From CALAMC01 sp964459465 (lineage in GTDB: Bacteria > Zixibacteria > MSB-5A5 > GN15 > PGXB01), in NCBI GenBank assembly GCA_964459465.1, contig CAYWLR010000010.1, positions 1 to 64,000 on the forward strand: a stretch of DNA of 64,000 nucleotides, read 5' to 3'. The notes under the pieces were generated by a model. That model did not search any database and was not told where the DNA came from. It was given only the letters and a program-made list of their open reading frames with translations. The translations under genes were made by a program, and so were the position numbers. Positions 24,047 to 32,359 of this stretch are shown here, in pieces. Every line of letters begins with the position of its first letter. The stretch's first letter is position 1.

Positions 24047-26722
24047 ATGAAGCTTGATGATTTACGAAAATATGGTATTCCGGGTCTGATAATCGACGCC
24101 TGGCGGAATCGTCAGGGAGAGCGGCTTTTACCGCTTCAGGAGCAGGCTATAAAGGGTGGTTTGCTGGGTAGCGGCGGAATGAAAGACAACCTGCTTATTT
24201 CGGCGCCGACGTCATCGGGCAAATCATTCTGCGGGGAAATGGCCGCGATCGATACGCTTTTGCATCGGCGCAAAACGATCATGCTGTTTCCGTTGAAGTC
24301 GATTATCGAGGAGAAATATGATTATTTCTGCGGGTGTTATCGCGATCTTGGAATCAAGACGATAATCGTTACCGGCGATCACCCTGAAAATGACCGGGCT
24401 TTTCGAAGCGGTGATTTTGATCTGGCGCTGGCGGTGTATGAAAAATTCAATCGTCTGTTGACCGGTAATCCCGATATTCTGTGTCGGATTGGGCTGATTG
24501 TGGTCGATGAATTGCAGATGATCGGCGACGGTGAACGGGGGGTTGACCTGGAGCTGGCTTTGACCAAGATAATCGGTTCCGGTTACCGCCCGCGTCTGAT
24601 CGCTCTGTCGGCGGTGCTTCAGAATGAAACGGATTTGGCTCGCTGGCTGAATTGCGCCTTGATTCGGGGGACGGTACGCCCGGTCGATTTGTATGTCGGG
24701 GTCGCCTGCAAAGGTCAATTCCGTTATCGCAGTTTCAACACCGCCCGGGAGGACAGCGAGCCGGTCGCCATACCGCCGAATGTCGCCGGTGAAGACGGTT
24801 CGATTGAATTTCTCAAATCCGATGACAGCCGCCGCCTGGTTTTTTTGCAGACGCGCAAGGATACTATTCGGGCCGCGTTTCGTCTGGCTTCGGTGGTAAA
24901 ATGGCCGGCCGCGAAGGAGACGCTCAAGTGTTTGCGGGGTGAGGAAAAAAGTTATCTGATACGGTCGCTTCGGCAGGTGCTTTCGCGCGGGGTGGCTTTT
25001 CATAACGCCGATTTGACCATTGGCCAGCGCCGTCTTATTGAAGAGGGGTATCGGCGCGGTGAGATTAAAATCATCTTTTCCACCACCACTCTGGCGATGG
25101 GGGTCAATTTACCGGCGGAGACGGTTTTTCTCGAAACCATGAAGTATTCATCGGGGACATTCGGAGGCGAACCGCAATTAATGCCGATCGCGGTGTCGGA
25201 GTTTTTAAATATAACCGGTCGGGCGGGGCGGTTCGGGCAGGGGCCGCAGGATCGTCCGGGGCGGGCCATTGTCATGGCCTCGTCGGATTTCGAGCGGGAG
25301 GTGCTCTGGTCGACTTATATCGATACCGAGTATCGCGAGAATATTTCATCGAGCCTGCGCGGGCGGCATCTCAAGACGGTGTTACTCGATTTTCTGACCG
25401 CTTTCCGCCTGACCGGGTTGCCGGATCTTAAGAAAATGCTGGGTTGCACTTTTCACGCCGCGATGGGGAATACGGTGGACGATGACCACTTGCGTTTCGC
25501 GCTTGACGAATTAATCTCGGCCGGTCTTATCAAACCGTCGCTGGAGCCGACGTCGTCGGGGCGGGCCGCCGCCGAATGCGGTCTTTCGGCGGAGAGTGTC
25601 GGGCATTATCGGGATATGTTGTCGCGGCGCATCCCCGAGACTCTGACCGGCTGGTTATCGCTGGTGGTGTCGGGACCGCAGTTTGATTTCGGGCGGGTCG
25701 AGCTGAAACGGGAGGACTATCGTCAACGTTTATATGAGCGGGCCGTTTTCGAAAAATTCAGTGATTACCTGTCGGAATTGAATGCCTATATCGATCTTGA
25801 GATAGGGCGGCAACCGCTCGATTTCGCCGCGGTCGCGCGGCTCAAGGCGACTTTTGTTTTAAGCGACTGGGCCGACGGCGAACCGGTGGAGAAACTGGAA
25901 CAGCGTTATGGTTTGCATCACGGGCAGATTGTAACGCTGGCCGAAAATGCCGCCTGGCTTTTGCGGTCGGTGGGCGGTTTGATGGAGGCCCTCGACAGCA
26001 CCAGCCGTCACCCGGAGCAACTGGAGCAACATGCCTTCCACGTTCAGCATGGCATTGCTCCGAGGTTGCGCTTGATTTTTGAAATGGCCCGTGGGATTTT
26101 AAGTCGCGACGATTATTCACGGCTGGAATGTCATGGTTTTCTCACTTTGGCCGACCTGGAGCGATGCCCGGCGGCCGATCTTAAAGGGATTATAATACCC
26201 GAAGATAATATTACGAAATTACTCGATCTGGTTAAATCCAAGCAAAAGGAGGATATTATGTCCAATCGATTAAATTTGTCTTCGTCGCTTTCCCGGAGTT
26301 TAGATTCCGCCATGATACCGGGCGGTTCCGGGTTGCGGCCATCGCTGGTGGAATTAGATGGTTCTTATGAGCGTGAGCGGTATCTGGTAAAAATCGACGG
26401 ATTCCCGGTGCGCTTGACGGGAAAATCATTCAAGTATCTGGCGAAGCTGGCCGGATCGCGTCTGATGGATGGCGACGGCTGGATTTACAAGGATGATATT
26501 GAATTCGGTTTTAACCAGGCGCGTTACCTGTATCGTTTGAAGCAGGAGATCAATAAGGAAGGCGGTTTTCCATGGCCGATTTTTGAAAACAATCGGTTGG
26601 GGTATTACCGTCTGGACCTGGACCCATCGCGGATAAAGCTCAACACGGACAATCTTAAGTCGCATCCGGATTATGAGTTACGGGCCATAGCCGAGCGTCT
26701 GACGATGCGCCGGGCCTGTTGA
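24047..26722 (+). CDS. Hel308/Ski2-like helicase with C-terminal winged-helix domain
   Basis: The 891-residue protein is a superfamily 2 helicase: motif I APTSSGKS (53-60), motif II DELQ (154-157) in place of DEAH, motif III LSAV, motif V FSTTTLAMGVNLPAET (about 344-359) and motif VI ITGRAGRFGQ (about 389-398). After the two RecA lobes come a winged-helix and ratchet-like region (about 440-640) and a helix-hairpin-helix-like part (about 670-735), the layout of Hel308/HelQ DNA-repair helicases. Residues about 780-860 then look like an OmpR-type winged helix (VRLTGKSFKYLAKLAG to NNRLGYYRLDL), which is not part of Hel308. ATG 24047 follows GGAGG. It shares the operator promoter at 23755. Confidence 0.82.
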   Translation: MKLDDLRKYGIPGLIIDAWRNRQGERLLPLQEQAIKGGLLGSGGMKDNLLISAPTSSGKSFCGEMAAIDTLLHRRKTIMLFPLKSIIEEKYDYFCGCYRDLGIKTIIVTGDHPENDRAFRSGDFDLALAVYEKFNRLLTGNPDILCRIGLIVVDELQMIGDGERGVDLELALTKIIGSGYRPRLIALSAVLQNETDLARWLNCALIRGTVRPVDLYVGVACKGQFRYRSFNTAREDSEPVAIPPNVAGEDGSIEFLKSDDSRRLVFLQTRKDTIRAAFRLASVVKWPAAKETLKCLRGEEKSYLIRSLRQVLSRGVAFHNADLTIGQRRLIEEGYRRGEIKIIFSTTTLAMGVNLPAETVFLETMKYSSGTFGGEPQLMPIAVSEFLNITGRAGRFGQGPQDRPGRAIVMASSDFEREVLWSTYIDTEYRENISSSLRGRHLKTVLLDFLTAFRLTGLPDLKKMLGCTFHAAMGNTVDDDHLRFALDELISAGLIKPSLEPTSSGRAAAECGLSAESVGHYRDMLSRRIPETLTGWLSLVVSGPQFDFGRVELKREDYRQRLYERAVFEKFSDYLSELNAYIDLEIGRQPLDFAAVARLKATFVLSDWADGEPVEKLEQRYGLHHGQIVTLAENAAWLLRSVGGLMEALDSTSRHPEQLEQHAFHVQHGIAPRLRLIFEMARGILSRDDYSRLECHGFLTLADLERCPAADLKGIIIPEDNITKLLDLVKSKQKEDIMSNRLNLSSSLSRSLDSAMIPGGSGLRPSLVELDGSYERERYLVKIDGFPVRLTGKSFKYLAKLAGSRLMDGDGWIYKDDIEFGFNQARYLYRLKQEINKEGGFPWPIFENNRLGYYRLDLDPSRIKLNTDNLKSHPDYELRAIAERLTMRRAC

Positions 26723-26832
26723 CGGCGACGGAACAGCGGGGCTGGAAGCGGGTTTCATATTATAGAATTGTTTTTGTCGGCGGACTTATGTAACTTTGGG
26801 CTATTCCGCCGATAGGATATAAGTAGGTTGCC

Positions 26833-29307
26833 ATGATTAAGAAATTATCCGCACGAATCCCGCTTCTGGCCACCGACAAGGAGCCGGTCTGGGCCATTCT
26901 TCCGACCAAAACGCTGATATTGTTTCCGGGTGAAACAGTTTCATTGCAGGTCGGGCGGCCGTCGAATATACGATTAATTGAAGACTATTTTCGGCGGGGT
27001 GATCTTATCGGGATTACTTTTGCGCCGGGCGGGTATATGGGTGACAAGAATTTCACTCTCTGCCAGGTGGGGACGGCGGCAAAAATATTGTCGGTCAAAC
27101 CGGGTCCGGGTAACTCCCAAATGATTTCATTGGAAGGGACGGAACGAATCTCGCTGCAGTATCTGGAGCAGACGGAACCCTATTTCAAGGCTGGCATTGC
27201 TTTCATTCAGGAATCGGTCACCCGCACGGCCCGCACGGATCAACTTTGCAGGGAAATTATTGCCATCATTGAGAGGATCACGGCACTCGACCCGCTTTAT
27301 TCGACCGAGCTTTCCTATGTAATGAAATTTAATCTCGACAACCCCGGAAGCTTTGCCGACAGGGTGACGACGGCGTTTCATTTTCCGATACATTCCAAGC
27401 AGCAGATATTGGAGTCGTATCGCGCCGTTGACCGTCTGCGCAAGGTTCTGAAATTCCTTAAAGAAGAACTGGACAGGATTACTATCTCCACGGAAATCAA
27501 GCAGAACGTCGAAGAGCGGAGTCTTGAACAGCAGCGCCGTTTTTATCTTCAGCAGCAGTTGTATGAAATCAAACGTCAATTGGGTGATGAATTCGTCGAG
27601 GACAAAGTTTCACAGCAGTTGAAAAAAGATATAAAGAGGAATACCACGCTGCCCTCGGAGGTGCGCGATAAAGCATACGCCGAGGCCGAACGCCTGGGGC
27701 AGTTATCCAGCGCGTCGGCCGAATTTGCGGCCACGAAAATGTATATCGACTGGTTGCTCGGTGTGCCGTGGAATATATATCAGCCGGACACATACGATTT
27801 AAATCAGGTCGAGAAAAGCATCGATAAGATGTATTTTGGTTCGGCTCAGACCAAGCGAAGGATACTGGAACGTCTGGCGGTGCGGCTGTTGTCGGGCGGA
27901 AAGAACCAGGGGCCGGTATTGTGTCTGGCGGGGGCGCCGGGGACGGGCAAGGCTTCGCTGGCCCGGGCGATAGCGACGGCTCTGGGCAAGAAATTCGCGC
28001 GCATATCGGTCGGCGGCCTGGTTGACCTGGCCGACATTAAAGGTCAGCCGCGGACCTATTTCGGGGCGAATCCCGGCATAATTGTCAGAACCCTCAAGGA
28101 ATTGGGGGTGAGCGATCCGGTAATTCTGGTGGAGGATATCGAGTATTTTGCCGGAGATGCCAATACCGCTTTACCGTTGGCTCTGCTGGAGGCGATAGAC
28201 CCGAGGTACAATTCCAATTTTCTGGATTATTATATCGGTTTGCCCATTGATTTGAGCAAAGCCATTTTCATTTGTTCGATAAAATCCCCCGACGATATGC
28301 CGGAGACTTTTGCGCATCGGTTCGAAATAGTCGAACTGCCGGGGTATATAGAGCGGGAGAAAATATTTATAGCGCGTAAATATATTATTCCGCAGCTGCA
28401 AAAGAAGCACGGGTTCAGGAAGAGCGAGGTCACCTTTACGCAAAAGGGTCTGGAGACGATTATCCGTTACTATACTCTGGAAGCCGGGCTGCTCAATCTT
28501 ACCCGGCAGATAGAAAGAGTTTTCCGTTACCTGGCGCGGGAAAAGGCTTCTAAGGTTCGCAAAATCTGGAATATTACGGAGCGGACGGTCGAGGATTTTC
28601 TCGGGACGCCCATTTATATACCGGAAAAGCCGGACAAGCAGTCCGAGATTGGCGTGGCGGTCGGTCTGGCGTGGACCGGGGTGGGCGGCGATTTGATGAT
28701 TATCGAGGGCTTGCGCATGCCGGGCAATGGCGAAGTTGTTTCCACCGGTTCGCTGGGCGATGTCATGCGTGAATCGATTCAGGCGGCTCATAGTTACGTT
28801 CGATCCAAAGCGGATATTCTCGGAATCGATCCCGGAGATTTCAGCAATTTCGACATGCATATACATTTCCCGTCGGGAGCCATTCCCAAGGACGGGCCAT
28901 CGGCGGGCGTAACGGTGTCACTGGTAATGGCCTCACTGATGGCGGAGCGGCCGATTCGTAATGACGTGGCCATGACCGGGGAGGTAACGTTGCGCGGCAA
29001 GGTGTTGCCGGTCGGCGGTGTCAAGGAGAAGGTCAGCGCGGCGTATCGGGCCGGCATCAGGACGGTTTTATTGCCCACTGAAAATGCCAAGGATTTGAAA
29101 GACCTTCCGCCGGACGTTTTAAAGAAGACGAGGTTTATTTTTATAGATAAAGTGGATCAGTTATTCGAACAGGCTTTGCTCGATTTTGTCCCGTCAAGCT
29201 ACACTCTGGAAAAGATGTTTGCGGCAGAAATCGAAAAGGTCAAGAATCGCAAGAAAAATCCCGCGGCTCGCAAAATCGCGGCAAAGGGCCGCAAGAAACA
29301 TAAGTAG
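26833..29307 (+). CDS. Lon-like protease with degenerate AAA+ module
   Basis: The 824-residue protein has the Lon layout: N-terminal LON domain (about 20-205), coiled helices (about 210-300), AAA+ region (about 320-590) and protease domain (about 600-800). The catalytic pair is intact: Ser690 in PKDGPSAG and Lys731 in GGVKEK. The ATPase motifs are not. Walker A reads GAPGTGKAS (Thr to Ala374), Walker B reads LVEDIE instead of LLDEID (residues 434-435), the sensor-1 Asn is Lys484 and the sensor-2 Arg is Leu554; Arg496 and the pore-loop RTYFG remain. Several motifs changing together suggests loss of ATP hydrolysis rather than one chance change. The known parallel is ATP-independent LonC of Meiothermus. 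It lies 110 bases downstream of the helicase gene. Confidence 0.88.
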   Translation: MIKKLSARIPLLATDKEPVWAILPTKTLILFPGETVSLQVGRPSNIRLIEDYFRRGDLIGITFAPGGYMGDKNFTLCQVGTAAKILSVKPGPGNSQMISLEGTERISLQYLEQTEPYFKAGIAFIQESVTRTARTDQLCREIIAIIERITALDPLYSTELSYVMKFNLDNPGSFADRVTTAFHFPIHSKQQILESYRAVDRLRKVLKFLKEELDRITISTEIKQNVEERSLEQQRRFYLQQQLYEIKRQLGDEFVEDKVSQQLKKDIKRNTTLPSEVRDKAYAEAERLGQLSSASAEFAATKMYIDWLLGVPWNIYQPDTYDLNQVEKSIDKMYFGSAQTKRRILERLAVRLLSGGKNQGPVLCLAGAPGTGKASLARAIATALGKKFARISVGGLVDLADIKGQPRTYFGANPGIIVRTLKELGVSDPVILVEDIEYFAGDANTALPLALLEAIDPRYNSNFLDYYIGLPIDLSKAIFICSIKSPDDMPETFAHRFEIVELPGYIEREKIFIARKYIIPQLQKKHGFRKSEVTFTQKGLETIIRYYTLEAGLLNLTRQIERVFRYLAREKASKVRKIWNITERTVEDFLGTPIYIPEKPDKQSEIGVAVGLAWTGVGGDLMIIEGLRMPGNGEVVSTGSLGDVMRESIQAAHSYVRSKADILGIDPGDFSNFDMHIHFPSGAIPKDGPSAGVTVSLVMASLMAERPIRNDVAMTGEVTLRGKVLPVGGVKEKVSAAYRAGIRTVLLPTENAKDLKDLPPDVLKKTRFIFIDKVDQLFEQALLDFVPSSYTLEKMFAAEIEKVKNRKKNPAARKIAAKGRKKHK

Positions 29308-29755
29308 GGCATATGGTTGTGGGATTTTTCGCCGATTATTAAAAGCGGCAGAACGAATTATCCGGATAGTTTTATCAGCAATCATAATAATGAATCATTC
29401 AATCATCTCAATAGTGAGTGATGTCATCGATTTGTGTATCTCAAATTTAGCTTGACAGTTTTTCGCCGGCGGGCTTATATTGAATGAGTGAGGAATTACG
29501 GGAAGTCCTTGATGTTCTTTCATGTTTCATTTACTGACCCGTATTTTGCAGGGTGAGTCATGTGTTCGAAGGACAAGACGTTAATACAAAGCCCTGCTTT
29601 ACATTTCATGGGTGACCGAAGCGGCACCGGTCGCCGATAATACCTGCCTGCCGTCCGGGGGGGTTATTGCAGGCGAAGTGATAATTTGGGATTCACGCCG
29701 TTAAATGACATATAATCGACAAATAAATACTTTCATAACAGGATAGGGGTATTAC
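29308..29755 (+). other. Gene-free interval: promoter and long structured leader
   Basis: No gene is seen between the Lon-like and BACON-repeat genes. After a promoter at 29452 the putative leader of about 270 bases can form a GCAGGG/CCCTGC helix (about 29547-29598) enclosing about 40 bases, a hairpin GGTGACCG/CGGTCGCC at 29611-29635 and an AT-rich closing segment before the gene. Confidence 0.45.
29452..29480 (+). promoter_or_regulatory. Promoter for the BACON/dockerin gene
   Basis: TTGACA (29452-29457), a 17-base spacer and TTATAT (29475-29480). The implied start near 29487 lies about 270 bases before the ATG. Confidence 0.55.
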
Positions 29756-32125
29756 ATGGGACGTAGACTTATTCTGATGATCGCGGCCATGCTGGCACTG
29801 CCGACTGTCGGTTTGGCCCAGGCGGCGAATATTTTTATACACGCCGAAGCCGAACCGGAAATCGCGCCCGGATTTATACAGGTCGGCGAAGACTTTACGA
29901 TTGATATTTACATGCAAAATTCGAGTGGCACCAATTGCCTCGGCTATAGTGCCACATGGAAGCTGTACAGCCCGGATGGACTGACCAATATTACGTATCG
30001 TGATATTGGCGGACAGACGGCTCTGGGGAGCGACGGCAGCGTTCTATTAATGAACGGCTTTGGCTTGTACCAGTACTGGACGGTTCTGAACCAGGTGCTG
30101 TTAAACAGCTGGGACGGCAATTTGCCGGATACGGTCAATCATACGTGTGCCGGCATGCCACCGGCGTCATGGCCGGTTACGGACGACCAGGATCTTATAA
30201 GGATTCAAATCGGGGCTATTTCTTCGCAGACGGGGACTTTATGCATCGATTCCATCAAGCACTCCAATCCCACATATGACTGGCTCTGGCTGCCTCCTTC
30301 GTATCCGGAATTCAACGGGCCGTATTGCTGGATGATATCGGACGGTGTTCCTCCGGTAATCGGTCTTAATGTTGATTCCCTGTCGTTTTCGGGAGTTGTT
30401 GGCGGTGCGATGCCTTCGCCCAAATTCATGGTGGTGAGCAACGTCGGTGCCGGGACGCTTAACTGGACGGCTTCCTGGACGTCGTCGTGGCTGAATCTTA
30501 GTCCATCATTCGGTTCAGCAACGGGCATTCCGAGTAATGTTCAGGTATCGGTTAACACGCTTGGCTTGACGGCCGGGGTATATCTTGATACAATTGTGAT
30601 ATCGGCTCCGGCGGCGACCAACAGCCCGCAGCGGGTACCGGTAAAGCTTGTTTTGATTGATCCGCCGCCGACCATAGGTCTGTCGCCGACACAATTTTAT
30701 TTCAGCGCCATTGCCGACTCCACCAACCCGGACGATCAAATTCTGCATGTGGCCAACACCGGTTCGGGGACGCTGAATTGGACAGCCACCAATTCGTCAA
30801 GCTGGCTTGACATTTATCCGACTTCGGGAGTGAACAGCGGTGACATTACTTTATCGGTGGATATTACGGGGTTGCCGTACGGCATGTATTATGATACGAT
30901 AGTCGTCTCCGATCCGGCGGCGACCAATAATCCGCGCCATGCGGTGGTGCGGCTTGAAATCGCTTCGGATTTGCCCGTTCTGGCAGTTGACTTGCCGTTC
31001 ATATTTGTCATTGTCGAAGTCCCACCGGCTTTTCCGCCCAATCGGCAGTTCACGATATTAAATGCCGGGGCGGGGAGCATGAATTACACGTTGACGGAAA
31101 ACTCGCCCAGAATTCTTTCTATGACTCCGGTATCAGGTTCGGTGCCGCAGACAATTGACGTCGAGTTCAAAATACTCAACGGTAATCCGCCTGAAGACTT
31201 TTTTGATACGGTCTGGGTTTATTCGGATGAAGCCGTCAACTCACCGATCCCGGTCGTATTTCAATTTCATATAGTTTCAAACGCGGCGGAGATATTTGTA
31301 AGCGTTGATTCTCTTTACCGAGCCTATTATGAATGTTCACAAGGGATGGGTATCTTGAATGCTCCCTTGTTCTTTTCGGTCTACAACGCCGGGGGAGATT
31401 ATTTTAATTGGGAAATCATTCATAAGCCGGAGTGGTTGAATCTAAGCCCCATGACCGGCGGGCACGGGACGCAGGTCACTTATTCATATTCATACAAGGG
31501 TTATGACGCGGGGCTGTATGAAGACAGTGTCGAGATTTACTGCCAGAATGCATTGAACAGCGTTTTTAAACTACCGGCCAAAATGAATATTATGCCCACG
31601 GATACGATGCCCTCGGTTTATGTGTCGGGTACCAATTTCGTGATAGCGGTTCAGGAGAACAATGTGGCGCGTCCGAGGTATATGAATGTCAATAACTACA
31701 ATCCGGGGTGCCTGTCATGGGAGTTCGTTGAAAACCTTTCCTGGATCACGTATAATATCGATACATCCAACGACCAAAGATATCCCTGGATAGTAGAAAT
31801 GGAGGCTAACGGGTACGGAATGGTTTTGGGAACCTATTACGGGATGGGGCAGATCAATTCGCCGTATGCCGATAACGTTCCCATCGACATCAACTTTACG
31901 TTAAACGTCTGGAAATTGCATGGGGATTGCAATTGGGACGGGGTATTGAATCTGATCGATTTATTGTGGATGATAAACTGGATATACTTCACCTGGGATC
32001 AACCCATGCCGGAGAAAATTGTCGCCGACTGCAATTGCGATTTTCGTTTCAATTTGCTGGACATTCAGGAGCTTATCAACTACCTGTATTTCGGGGGAAG
32101 CCCCCTGTGCGGTAATCCTTATTAG
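29756..32125 (+). CDS. Secreted BACON-repeat protein with C-terminal dockerin-like module
   Basis: The 789-residue protein has a signal peptide (MGRRLILMIAAMLALPTVGLAQA) and an N-terminal beta domain of about 170 residues. It then has about five BACON/Ig-like repeats of roughly 100 residues (about 200-715): the first two are clear and share VGAGTLNWTA or TGSGTLNWTA, SSWLxLxPxxG and GxYxDTIVxSxPAATN; later ones are more divergent. The end (about 720-789) has paired calcium-loop motifs DCNWDGVLNLIDLLWMINW and DCNCDFRFNLLDIQELINY, a dockerin-like module. BACON repeats are usually adhesive or carbohydrate-binding. It is probably a cell-surface or secreted adhesin-like protein; no cohesin is visible. 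Confidence 0.82.
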   Translation: MGRRLILMIAAMLALPTVGLAQAANIFIHAEAEPEIAPGFIQVGEDFTIDIYMQNSSGTNCLGYSATWKLYSPDGLTNITYRDIGGQTALGSDGSVLLMNGFGLYQYWTVLNQVLLNSWDGNLPDTVNHTCAGMPPASWPVTDDQDLIRIQIGAISSQTGTLCIDSIKHSNPTYDWLWLPPSYPEFNGPYCWMISDGVPPVIGLNVDSLSFSGVVGGAMPSPKFMVVSNVGAGTLNWTASWTSSWLNLSPSFGSATGIPSNVQVSVNTLGLTAGVYLDTIVISAPAATNSPQRVPVKLVLIDPPPTIGLSPTQFYFSAIADSTNPDDQILHVANTGSGTLNWTATNSSSWLDIYPTSGVNSGDITLSVDITGLPYGMYYDTIVVSDPAATNNPRHAVVRLEIASDLPVLAVDLPFIFVIVEVPPAFPPNRQFTILNAGAGSMNYTLTENSPRILSMTPVSGSVPQTIDVEFKILNGNPPEDFFDTVWVYSDEAVNSPIPVVFQFHIVSNAAEIFVSVDSLYRAYYECSQGMGILNAPLFFSVYNAGGDYFNWEIIHKPEWLNLSPMTGGHGTQVTYSYSYKGYDAGLYEDSVEIYCQNALNSVFKLPAKMNIMPTDTMPSVYVSGTNFVIAVQENNVARPRYMNVNNYNPGCLSWEFVENLSWITYNIDTSNDQRYPWIVEMEANGYGMVLGTYYGMGQINSPYADNVPIDINFTLNVWKLHGDCNWDGVLNLIDLLWMINWIYFTWDQPMPEKIVADCNCDFRFNLLDIQELINYLYFGGSPLCGNPY

Positions 32126-32144
32126 ACTTGACAGATTTTTGGCA

Positions 32145-32172
32145 AAGCCGTCCTTCGGGGCGGCTTTTTTAT
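32145..32172 (+). terminator. Terminator after the BACON/dockerin gene
   Basis: AAGCCGTCC pairs with GGGCGGCTT (one G-U) around TTCG, followed by a T-run. Confidence 0.8.
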
Positions 32173-32267
32173 TGGGGAAATCGGCCAAAATAGCCGAAAA
32201 AACATTAAACATATAAATTCCGCAAGCCGTATGAATTAAAGAATATGCCTGTCCGGACGCCAAACTC

Positions 32268-32295
32268 TTGACCCGAGTAAAATTCGCTTTATATT
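32268..32295 (+). promoter_or_regulatory. Promoter of the M1 peptidase gene
   Basis: TTGACC (32268-32273), a 16-base spacer and TATATT (32290-32295), about 65 bases before the ATG. Confidence 0.5.
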
Positions 32296-32359
32296 GGAAA
32301 TAGCACCGACCGGACATTTAACAGCGTTTACCGCCATAAACAAAGAAGGAAAGGCAGCC

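Noticed and set aside
29547..29600. Possible c-di-GMP riboswitch in the leader (a phrase ACAAAGCCC recalls the GEMM core)
   Set aside because: The conserved GGGCAAACC and tetraloop-receptor parts of that riboswitch are absent.
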